Shown: piece after piece, positions 9,004 through 16,236 of the stretch
Layout: every line of letters starts with the position of its first letter
Numbering within the stretch: the first letter of the stretch is position 1
Source: Xenococcaceae cyanobacterium MO_188.B32
GTDB taxonomy: Bacteria > Cyanobacteriota > Cyanobacteriia > Cyanobacteriales > Xenococcaceae
Length of the DNA: 46,949 nucleotides
Direction: 5' to 3'
Assembly (NCBI GenBank): GCA_030065635.1
Contig: JASJDJ010000018.1
Span: forward strand, 1 to 46,949
Notes under the pieces: model-generated
Seen by the model: the letters and a program-made list of their open reading frames with translations, nothing else
Database searches by the model: none
Told to the model about the DNA's origin: nothing
Made by a program: the position numbers and the translations under genes

Positions 9004-10596
9004 ATGTCTAACATCAGAATCGAAGCCGAACAAATGGTCTTGGATGGCTATCGCATAAAACGGAACCGATTTGCTTCTGGAGGAAAACTGATCGGTTTAT
9101 CAGGAAGAGAAGCAAAGGAAACGGGAACTGCTTCCTTTAAATTTGCTGGTCCCAAGGGTTACTATCAAGTAGTACTCGGTTGTTTTGATGAAAATGATGG
9201 TGTCAGTACCTTGACCATTAAATCTCCATCAGTAAATACTAGCTTGAAGTTAGATCGAAAGCTCAGCGGCAATATTGCTTCCGAGCAAACCAAAGTCCGC
9301 AAAACTATCGCTACCAAACTATGGGTTAAATCAGGAGATACTTTCACTATTACCGGCATCGAAAATAGAGGCGAACCTGCTCGTGTAGATTACATTGACT
9401 TTATTCCTATGAATAACTCTAATCCTGTCAATAGTTCTGATACTGCTGACTATGGTCAAGCTGCTAATGGAATTATTGCCAATTTAACAGAAAATAAGGT
9501 TCTCAAACCCATATTTGGAACCACAAAGCAGCCAAAAATCTTGGCAATTGGCGACTCGATCACTGATGGTACACACCGAGTCGATCCTACTCCTGGTGCT
9601 TATCGTACCAAATTGTGGAATAACTTGGTCGATAATGGTTTCAATGTAGATTTTGTCGGCTCTCGGCGTAGTGGTCCTTCTAACCTCGGTGATATAGACC
9701 ATGAGGGGCATCCTGGATGGACAATAAATCAAATTACTACTTTAGTTGATAATGGGCAACTGCCCTATTCTGATGTAAATCTCCTGATGATTGGGACTAA
9801 TGATGTCTTGCGTGGCGATCGAACTTCCACCTTGAAAAGTGAGCTCAGTCAACTAATCGATAAGATTACTGAAGATCGACCTGATGCCCATTTAGTAGTC
9901 TCCTCGATCGCCCCTCTCTACCCCTCCAGGAGAAGAAAAAGTAGGGCAGATATAGTAAAGGCTTATAACGAGGTGATTCCTGAACTGGTCGAGGAAAAAG
10001 CTGCTCAAGGTCAAAAAATAACCTATGTTAATGGGGGTGGCAGTCTTTCTCTCGACGATTTGGTCTTAGATGGCATTCATCCGACTGCAGAGGGGTATGA
10101 TAAGTTAGGCAAAGCTTGGTATGATGCTCTGGTCGATCGCGATAGTCTGAGTGGTGTGGCTAATATTATAGGTACGGCTTTTAACGATCGACTGACGGGG
10201 GATACTAATGATAACGAGATTAAGGGTGGTGGAGGCTCTGACACCTTGACTGGTGCTGGAGGTAAAGATAGTTTCATCTATGAAAATCCCGCTCAAGGTT
10301 CTGACGTCATAACTGATTTCAGGTGGGGCGATCGTTTCATCATTTCCGCTTCTGGCTTTGGCGGTGGATTAGTAGAAGGTGTTGGTTTAAGTAGGGATGA
10401 GTCTTCTTCTACTGGTATCTTTGTGAGTAGCGATACTCCCATTTCCCTCGGCAGTAGTGCTAATTTCCTGTACGAAACTGATACGGGGATACTCAGTTTC
10501 GATCGAGATGGCAGTGGATCGATGGAACCATGGAAAATTGCCACACTCTCTAACACACCCACTCTCAGGCCCCAACAATTTACCATTGTCGCCTAG
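9004..10596 (+). CDS. SGNH/GDSL esterase with N-terminal carbohydrate-binding module and C-terminal RTX repeats
   Basis: A 530-residue modular protein. Residues 1-137 form a beta-sandwich module starting RIEAEQM and containing CFDENDG and VDYIDFIP; a related module closes the protein at 12141-13733. Residues about 175-375 are an SGNH hydrolase: block I AIGDSITDG, block II HPGWTINQI, block III GTNDVLRG, block V DGIHPTAEGY with the catalytic Asp/His. Residues about 385-460 carry RTX-like nonapeptides (GTAFNDRLTG, GGGGSDTLTGAGGKDSF) and a post-RTX SDVITDF segment. There is no Sec signal, which fits type I secretion through the C-terminus. Expected role: de-acetylation or de-esterification of an extracellular polysaccharide bound by the N-terminal module. 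Confidence 0.85.
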   Translation: MSNIRIEAEQMVLDGYRIKRNRFASGGKLIGLSGREAKETGTASFKFAGPKGYYQVVLGCFDENDGVSTLTIKSPSVNTSLKLDRKLSGNIASEQTKVRKTIATKLWVKSGDTFTITGIENRGEPARVDYIDFIPMNNSNPVNSSDTADYGQAANGIIANLTENKVLKPIFGTTKQPKILAIGDSITDGTHRVDPTPGAYRTKLWNNLVDNGFNVDFVGSRRSGPSNLGDIDHEGHPGWTINQITTLVDNGQLPYSDVNLLMIGTNDVLRGDRTSTLKSELSQLIDKITEDRPDAHLVVSSIAPLYPSRRRKSRADIVKAYNEVIPELVEEKAAQGQKITYVNGGGSLSLDDLVLDGIHPTAEGYDKLGKAWYDALVDRDSLSGVANIIGTAFNDRLTGDTNDNEIKGGGGSDTLTGAGGKDSFIYENPAQGSDVITDFRWGDRFIISASGFGGGLVEGVGLSRDESSSTGIFVSSDTPISLGSSANFLYETDTGILSFDRDGSGSMEPWKIATLSNTPTLRPQQFTIVA

Positions 10597-10657
10597 CTTT
10601 TTTCCCCAATACCCAATCCCTAACCATCGAACTCTATCATTACTAACAATAAATGGT

Positions 10658-12067
10658 ATGATGAGACGTTGCTTTTATTCCTCACTATTTGCATTTATCT
10701 CGATCTTCCCGCTGTTTGTAGCTCAAGTTCAGGATGTTGACCTCAATAAGTCTAAGAGCATAACCTCAGGAATGCCGACTATGGCACTAAACTCTAAAAG
10801 TGTAGGGATATTCCCAGAACTCGAGCTTAAGCTGCCAGCGTATCCCGTGCCAACTAAACTAAAAATAGACAGTTCAAAGCGGTTTCTGGTGCGTGCAGAC
10901 GGAAGTCCATTTGTGTGGATTGGCGATACTTTTTGGAAGTTTTCTCAGCTAACCCGCCAACAACGCCTTCAGTTGCTCGACGATCGCCAGAGTAAAGGCT
11001 TTACCGTGGTGATGATTAGGGTGGGAACGGGAACCAAGGGAGAGCCAGCTGGCTTCAGTGGTAATTTAGAGCCGATTGAGAGCCATTTTCAGGAAATAGA
11101 TCGCTTGGTAGCAGAAGCGAAAAAGCGAGGTATGTACATCGCAATTGCCACAGGATGGTGGTATATTGTGAGAGACTTTGATGCCGATGCACTCTATGAA
11201 TTTGGCAAATTTATAGGCGATCGTTATAAAGATAACGACAACATTATCTGGCTTGGCGCTGGTGAATCTGGCAGTCATAGTCGAAAGCAAAAGCTCGATC
11301 CTAATAAGTTAAAGTCTCTTGTGCAGGGAATTCGTGATGGTGATACGGGAAATAAGCTTTTGACCCTTCATGCGGACTACCAGCGTGGTACTTCTCTCTC
11401 AGACATACGCAATCTCATAGATTTTAAAAACTGGCAAACCAGTCAGTGGTGCTGTCCTAACGATCTTCCCCGTAAAGATCGTCGGAATTGGACTGTTTGG
11501 GAGGCGATCGCCTATGACTACGAGCAATCTCCCACCAAACCAACTTTTGATGCAGAAGCTTGGTATGAAAATACCAATTTAGGAGGAGGAGAACCTGCGA
11601 CCCCCTATAATATTCGTCGGCGTGCCTATTTTACTATCTTTGCTGGTGGTTTTGGGCATTCCTATGGAGCGTCAGGCATATGGGACGCAACTTCCGATTT
11701 TAGCCGAGCATTACAATATGAGGGAGCAACACAGATTGGCTACCTGAGCCAATTACTTCACGCTCTCGGCAGCGACTTCCTAAAACTAAGACCGAGTCAA
11801 TCCACGATCGTCAGCGGGCAAAGCTCAAACTACGATCGACATATTCAAGCAACTAGTGCTAATGACGGCAGCTATGCCTTGGTCTATACTGCTGGCACCA
11901 GTAATTTTGGCCTGGATCTCGATCGACTTAATGCCGAATCGGTATCGGTGATGTGGTTTAATCCGAGAACCAAGGCCTTGACTAAAAAAAGTGCCGTAAA
12001 AAAAGGCTCTCAGGTAAATTTTACTACCCCGGGGAAAGGAGATTGGGTGTTAGTACTTGGACGGTAA
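10658..12067 (+). CDS. secreted glycoside hydrolase, DUF4038/apiosidase-like (GH140 type)
   Basis: The frame is open from 10457, but the upstream part only shadows the previous gene. The ATG at 10658 starts a convincing signal peptide (MMRRCFYSSLFAFISIF, cleavage near VAQVQ) and gives 469 residues. The catalytic (beta/alpha)8 domain has the family opening FLVRADGSPFVWIGDTFWK and LTRQQRLQLLDDRQSKGF, a candidate acid/base in WLGAGESG, and a second acidic segment FDAEAWYENT. It is followed by GGFGHSYGASGIWD and a C-terminal beta domain ending GDWVLVLG, as in the putative collagen-binding-like domain attached to DUF4038. Characterised relatives remove apiose branches from pectic RG-II; here the target is presumably the cell's own or a neighbouring glycan. 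Confidence 0.8.
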   Translation: MMRRCFYSSLFAFISIFPLFVAQVQDVDLNKSKSITSGMPTMALNSKSVGIFPELELKLPAYPVPTKLKIDSSKRFLVRADGSPFVWIGDTFWKFSQLTRQQRLQLLDDRQSKGFTVVMIRVGTGTKGEPAGFSGNLEPIESHFQEIDRLVAEAKKRGMYIAIATGWWYIVRDFDADALYEFGKFIGDRYKDNDNIIWLGAGESGSHSRKQKLDPNKLKSLVQGIRDGDTGNKLLTLHADYQRGTSLSDIRNLIDFKNWQTSQWCCPNDLPRKDRRNWTVWEAIAYDYEQSPTKPTFDAEAWYENTNLGGGEPATPYNIRRRAYFTIFAGGFGHSYGASGIWDATSDFSRALQYEGATQIGYLSQLLHALGSDFLKLRPSQSTIVSGQSSNYDRHIQATSANDGSYALVYTAGTSNFGLDLDRLNAESVSVMWFNPRTKALTKKSAVKKGSQVNFTTPGKGDWVLVLGR

Positions 12068-12140
12068 CATTGGTGTTGGATGTTGGGTCTGAGATGTTTG
12101 AGCAAGTACGTCGAGTAAACAGTAGATAGAATTTATTCTC

Positions 12141-13733
12141 ATGAAAATATTAGTTACAGGAACAGAAGATTATCCTGGTTCTCTTTATTTAGAAAATAAT
12201 GATTTTGAGTCTGGTTTAAGCTCGCAATGGAAAATTGACGACTCTATTGAATCAGCCACCTCACCCTATGCAAATATAAAAGGGAACAATCCACCATTAT
12301 TTAACTCTCCTCAAATTGTCTCTACACCTACAATCGAACAAGAGCAGAGCAACTCTTCACTAAAATTCTCTATATCTTCAGAAAAAAAGTACGATTGGGT
12401 AAGTCAAGATGGCACAACTCAAAAAGTTAGAGTTTATAGATCGGAAATTGTACAACCACCTGTTGAGATGAATTCTGAGTATATCTATCGCTTCAGAAAT
12501 TTGATTCTTGAAACCGATGAGGCAGATTATTTGAATCACACAATCATTGCTCAGTGGCACGAAGTTCCCGATTTTTCTGAAGGAGAAACATGGCGCAATC
12601 CTCCTTTGTCTTTAATAACTAAAAATAACAAGTTTTATCTGAGTAATAAGTGGACGTCTAAAAGAGTTAGTACAAATCAAGAGCATGATGGTGAACTCTT
12701 TGACTTAGGAAATTATGAAGAAGATCTATGGTATGAATGGGACATTCATGTAAAGTGGTCATATCAAGAAGACGGCTTTCTGGAAATATGGAAAAACAAT
12801 GAGCTTGTTGTCAGCAAAGTCGGTCCCAATACATATAATGATGCTATAGGACCTTACTTTAAAACAGGAATATATCAACCTGGAGGTTGGAAAAATAGAC
12901 AAGCAACTCTCAAAGAACTTCTCTTGGATGATGTAGAGATTGTCAAGATTGAGGGAGGAGATCGTAGTTTAATAGGTGACGGTCAAGACAATATCTATAT
13001 ACTAAGTCGCCAGTCAGCCGCTGGTAGCCAGATTACAGACACGGGAGGAGTAGACACTCTCAATCTCAGCGATCTGACTCTTAGTTTTTCGGATTTTAAG
13101 CGAAGCGGTAATAATCTAATCGTCAATATCGATCGGGATGCAGAATTTGATGAAGCTAGCGATCTGACAATTGTGAATTTCTGGTCTTCATCTGACATTG
13201 GCGAAGGTTATATTGAAACATTAGACAACATCAATGGAATTGATATCTTCAATTCACTCTTAAAGAATACAGAGGTAATTGAACGTGCTGCTTTACGCCT
13301 TGAAGCCGAAGATTTCCAGCTCCAAAATTACGCGATCGAAGAAGGAGATTTTGCCTCTGGGGATCGATTAATTAGCCTCAGGAGATCGCCGGAAAACGTC
13401 GGTATTGCCTCAAATACCATTGATGAGCTGTCAGGGGCTTACGATATTGTGATCGGTTACTTCGATGAGAATGACGGAATTGCAGAAATACAAGTTCAAC
13501 TAAATGATAATGTAGTTGGCAGTGTGTTACTCGAGCGAGAACTCGGCGGTGGGATCGCTAACGACATAACTTTTCAAGAGGCAACGATTAGGAATGTGAC
13601 GCTTAATCCTGGAGATCTTCTGACTGTTCGAGGCATTCTTGATAATACTGAATTTGCCAGAATTGACTATCTTGATTTTTTGCCCGTGTCGTCACCACTA
13701 ACAGACGATCTTGTCAACTCAGGTGATGTCTGA
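12141..13733 (+). CDS. polysaccharide lyase with RTX-like and carbohydrate-binding modules; epimerase-like N-terminus
   Basis: A 530-residue modular protein. Residues 1-14 (MKILVTGTEDYPGS) are 12/14 identical to the start of the sugar epimerase at 2247 and make no sense in a lyase, which suggests a recombination joint. Residues about 20-270 are a PF14099-like lyase: NDFESG, KVRVYRSEI, HTIIAQWHEVPD, LWYEWDIHVKWS, FLEIWKNNELV, YFKTGIYQPGG. Residues about 275-375 resemble post-RTX domains (GDGQDNIYIL, TGGVDTLNLS, SGNNLIVNIDRD, DLTIVNFW). Residues about 388-520 are the same module that opens the SGNH protein (LRLEAEDF, YFDENDG, ARIDYLDFLPV). There is no signal peptide, which fits type I secretion. 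A BNR-type frame follows the stop codon without a shift. Confidence 0.75.
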   Translation: MKILVTGTEDYPGSLYLENNDFESGLSSQWKIDDSIESATSPYANIKGNNPPLFNSPQIVSTPTIEQEQSNSSLKFSISSEKKYDWVSQDGTTQKVRVYRSEIVQPPVEMNSEYIYRFRNLILETDEADYLNHTIIAQWHEVPDFSEGETWRNPPLSLITKNNKFYLSNKWTSKRVSTNQEHDGELFDLGNYEEDLWYEWDIHVKWSYQEDGFLEIWKNNELVVSKVGPNTYNDAIGPYFKTGIYQPGGWKNRQATLKELLLDDVEIVKIEGGDRSLIGDGQDNIYILSRQSAAGSQITDTGGVDTLNLSDLTLSFSDFKRSGNNLIVNIDRDAEFDEASDLTIVNFWSSSDIGEGYIETLDNINGIDIFNSLLKNTEVIERAALRLEAEDFQLQNYAIEEGDFASGDRLISLRRSPENVGIASNTIDELSGAYDIVIGYFDENDGIAEIQVQLNDNVVGSVLLERELGGGIANDITFQEATIRNVTLNPGDLLTVRGILDNTEFARIDYLDFLPVSSPLTDDLVNSGDV

Positions 13734-14114
13734 AAAATCGAATTTTCTCCTAACTATCGTGAAGACCAAACTATATTTTCACCTTCATGGACTGATTTTT
13801 TAAGGTCTACAAATAGAGGTCAACAGTGGCAGAAAATTTCTCTATCTAATCGAGCGGGACTATTTAAAAGACCTACTAAATACTCGAGCGCTATTTCACC
13901 TAATTTTGCCTCTGACAAGACGATTTATTTAGGCTCGATGCAAGGTACTGGGAAAGACGCTATTCTCAAATCCACTGATGGAGGTTTAAACTTTGCGGTG
14001 GTAGGAAATGTTAACAGTCAACCAGTAGTATATTTAGCTATTTCTCCAGATTTTGCTGCGGACAATACTTGATATGCAGGGTCAGAGCTAGGAAAGAAAG
14101 TAAGGGTAAAACTT
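13734..14114 (+). pseudogene. remnant of a BNR/Asp-box (sortilin/Ycf48-like) propeller gene
   Basis: In frame with the preceding lyase after its TGA, 112 codons stay open to a TGA at 14070-14072 and then on to the next gene's ATG. The translation has repeated blade marks typical of BNR propellers: EFSPNYREDQTIF, ISPNFASDKTIYLGS, LKSTDGGLNF, ISPDFAADNT-stop-YAGSE. The last stop falls where related blades have Val before YAGS, so it is probably a point mutation. No start codon or signal peptide belongs to it. It is a truncated relic of a paralogue of the intact gene at 14115. Confidence 0.7.
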
Positions 14115-15149
14115 ATGAAATGGTATAGTTTTAAGGCTTTAGGTGCAGTTAAAAATATTGGCATTTTTTTCCTGTCGATGTTAACTTTCTGCTTCTTTAA
14201 CGTAGATGCTGCTTTAGCCCATGGTCCACACGATGTGGTCATTGAAGTAGAACTTTCTCCCGATTATGACCGAGACCAGACAGCATATTATCTTCTCGAC
14301 AGTTACCTTCCCGTCTGGGGAAATTTATTTAAATCAGAAGATGGAGGTGATAGCTGGAAAAAAATCGAAAATGGTCTAGATAATCGACATGAACTAGTTT
14401 CCCTAGCTGTATCATCTCAATCGAAGCAAATTCTCTTTATCTCAAGCTTGGGAGATGGAATATACAAATCCCAAGATGAAGGAGCATCCTGGGTCAAAGT
14501 TAATCGGGGACTAGAAACATTGAGTATTGACCTGGTTGCCATTTCTCCTCATTTCTCCGATCTAGTTTTTGCTGCTGGTACAGACCACGAGCTCTATAAA
14601 ACAGAAAATGGTGGGGCAAGTTGGAATCAAATTATGACAGGGGAAAGTAAAATTACGGCGATCGCTTTTGCTCCCGAACAACAAGAACAAATAATTGTGG
14701 GTGACGAGGGAGGAAATATATACTTTTCTGTCGATCTCGGCGAACGCTGGCAGCGAATAGCTACTCTTAAAAATAGTGGCGTAATTCAAGCTATAGCAAT
14801 TTCTCCTAACTATGCAACAGACCGAACTGTTTGGGTGGGAACCGTTTTTGCGGGCACTGCGGAGGGTTTGTTTATTACCCAGGATGGAGGGGCAAGTTGG
14901 CACAAATTGCCCGGTACTGCTTATGGTGGGGATAATTATATAGAAACGATTGCCCTATCTCCCAATTACCAAAGCGGTCAGGCGAAGCCTGGCAGCGAAG
15001 CCGATCGAACTTTGCTGGTGAGTGTCAGAGGGCAAGGTTTATTTAAAACGAAGATATTTAACTGCTTCAATAGCTGCTATATGTTGTTATTTACTTTTAG
15101 GCTATTTGAAACTGGGAAAAAGATTGCCCTTCAGGAAATGGAAGCTTAA
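14115..15149 (+). CDS. secreted BNR/Asp-box beta-propeller protein, 3' end rearranged
   Basis: Residues 1-37 form a signal peptide (IGIFFLSMLTFCFFNVDAALA), so the product is exported or lumenal. At least five propeller blades follow, each with a SPxY..D.T start and a DGG.SW Asp-box: KSEDGGDSWKKI, KSQDEGASWVKV, KTENGGASWNQI, SVDLGERWQRI, TQDGGASWHKL. The fold resembles sialidase, sortilin and Ycf48 propellers, but no sialidase catalytic set is seen, so a binding or scaffold role is likelier. Residues near 287-296 (SGQAKPGSEA) are an insertion from a small dispersed repeat. After GQGLFKT the sequence turns into unrelated low-quality peptide, while a different frame becomes protein-like, so the original C-terminus has probably been lost. 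Confidence 0.75.
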   Translation: MKWYSFKALGAVKNIGIFFLSMLTFCFFNVDAALAHGPHDVVIEVELSPDYDRDQTAYYLLDSYLPVWGNLFKSEDGGDSWKKIENGLDNRHELVSLAVSSQSKQILFISSLGDGIYKSQDEGASWVKVNRGLETLSIDLVAISPHFSDLVFAAGTDHELYKTENGGASWNQIMTGESKITAIAFAPEQQEQIIVGDEGGNIYFSVDLGERWQRIATLKNSGVIQAIAISPNYATDRTVWVGTVFAGTAEGLFITQDGGASWHKLPGTAYGGDNYIETIALSPNYQSGQAKPGSEADRTLLVSVRGQGLFKTKIFNCFNSCYMLLFTFRLFETGKKIALQEMEA

Positions 15150-15204
15150 AACGAGTGGTGTATTTACGACATTTATTAGCGTATTAATTTTCTTGTCTGT
15201 CTAA
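15046..15204 (+). pseudogene. membrane/signal-peptide-like N-terminal remnant joined to the BNR gene
   Basis: In the frame of 15046 the sequence reads KRRYLTASIAAICCYLLLGYLKLGKRLP and then GVFTTFISVLIFLSV before a TAA at 15202-15204; just after the stop the same frame gives NASAQ, like a signal-peptidase site. It looks like the beginning of another exported-protein gene fused to, and partly overlapping, the truncated end of the BNR gene. The parent family is not recognisable from so short a piece. Confidence 0.4.
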
Positions 15205-15274
15205 AATGCATCGGCACAATTGAAAAGTTGAACCACTAAAAAAAAATTCTCAATTTTCGCTCAGGAGCTCAAAA

Positions 15275-15451
15275 ATGGCTATTATTTGTCGCGATTATAA
15301 ACTTCTGTTTATTCAAGTTCCGGCTACGGGATGTTCGTCGGTTAGTAAAGTATTAATCGAAAAACTTGGGGGAGAAAAACTGCCTAAAAAAGATATTATG
15401 CTGGCAGGAAAATATAAGTTAGTAGGAGAAAAATCGATGTTGAATTGGTAA
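15275..15451 (+). pseudogene. 5' fragment of a sulfotransferase-family gene
   Basis: A 58-codon frame with a good ribosome site (CAGGAG just upstream of the ATG at 15275) encodes MAIICRDYKLLFIQVPATGC then SSVSKVLIEKLGG. This matches the PAPS 5'-phosphosulfate-binding start of cyanobacterial sulfotransferases (family consensus resembling KLLFI.VP.TG.SS). A complete enzyme needs about 200-300 residues, so only the N-terminus survives, ending at TAA 15449-15451 seven bases before the second rfbC. It suggests that the island once encoded sulfation of the polysaccharide. Confidence 0.6.
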
Positions 15452-15457
15452 AAAATC

Positions 15458-15982
15458 ATGGAATTCATAGTAACAAAACTCAAAGGTGCTTACATTATCG
15501 ACTTAGAATTAAAACAAGATCATCGTGGCTTTTTTGCCCGCACTTTCTGTGCCCAAGAATTTGCTATTCATAATCTCAAACCAGCCGTTGTTCAATGCAA
15601 TTTAGCCTTCAACTATAGTAAAGGAACGTTGCGGGGGATGCACTATCAAGTATCTCCCGCAACAGAAACTAAATTAATTCGTTGCACTCAAGGGGCAAGT
15701 TACAATGTGATTATCGATTTGCGTCCAGAGTCGAAAACTTATCTGCAATATATCGGTGTAGAACTAACAGCGAAAAATCGTCGCGCTCTTTACGTTCCCG
15801 AGATGTTTGCCCATGGTTATCAAACTTTGACAGATGACACGGAAGTTACCTATCAGGTCAGTGAATACTATACCCCTAATCGCGAAAGAGGTTTGCGCTA
15901 TGACGATCCCTTAATAGGAATCGAATGGCCAATGCCCATCAGTGAAATTTCTGAAAAAGATACTAATTGGTCTTTGCTATAA
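15458..15982 (+). CDS. rfbC: dTDP-4-dehydrorhamnose 3,5-epimerase family protein, copy 2
   Basis: A 174-residue RmlC cupin, a close paralogue of the gene at 8358: long blocks are identical, for example DHRGFFARTFCA, KGTLRGMHYQ, ENRRALYVPEMFAHGYQ versus KNRRALYVPEMFAHGYQ, and SEISEKDTNWSLL. The catalytic histidine in RGMHYQ and the C-terminal YDDP...WP are kept, so it should be active. It ends at NWSLL, nine residues shorter than copy 1. It is preceded by a sulfotransferase relic and followed by a thioesterase-like relic, so it is an intact gene among debris. Duplication followed by modest divergence is the simplest reading. Confidence 0.9.
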   Translation: MEFIVTKLKGAYIIDLELKQDHRGFFARTFCAQEFAIHNLKPAVVQCNLAFNYSKGTLRGMHYQVSPATETKLIRCTQGASYNVIIDLRPESKTYLQYIGVELTAKNRRALYVPEMFAHGYQTLTDDTEVTYQVSEYYTPNRERGLRYDDPLIGIEWPMPISEISEKDTNWSLL

Positions 15983-16038
15983 CCCATCATTTACTATATC
16001 GAAAGTTACTGACAAACTATATATAAGAGAACTGAAAA

Positions 16039-16206
16039 ATGCAAGCTCAAGTAATTGTCAGCGAAGCGAATAACAAAAAAGTCGATTATCAATTTGTCGG
16101 TGGTAATCACGGCACGATCGATCGAGAACCTTATGTGAGGATCTTGGCTGCCAAGTTGAGGGCATCTATCGATGAACAGTTAGCTACAAGTGACGGAGAA
16201 TCGTAA
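16039..16206 (+). pseudogene. short ORF resembling the C-terminal tail of an NRPS/PKS thioesterase
   Basis: A 55-codon frame starting at ATG 16039. Residues 16-48 (VDYQFVGGNHGTIDREPYV and RILAAKLRASIDEQL) match the end of type I thioesterase domains, where a GxH..ml.EP.V..LA..L pattern carries the catalytic histidine. A thioesterase needs about 230 residues, so if the match is right this is a terminal fragment that has acquired a start codon. It could instead be a small unrelated protein. It lies 31 bases before the SAF oxidoreductase and may simply be carried on its leader. Confidence 0.4.
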
Positions 16207-16236
16207 TACTTTTATTTTGATGTTGATGGAGAATTA

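Noticed and set aside
10457-10657. Extension of the GH140-like gene upstream to 10457, overlapping the SGNH gene
   Set aside because: The extra 67 residues are the out-of-frame shadow of the RTX region, while ATG 10658 begins a typical signal peptide.
14115-15149. Annotation of the BNR protein as Ycf48 or as a sialidase
   Set aside because: Asp-boxes are shared by many propellers. The Arg triad of sialidases is not visible, and Ycf48 is normally a lipoprotein-like photosystem II factor outside polysaccharide clusters.
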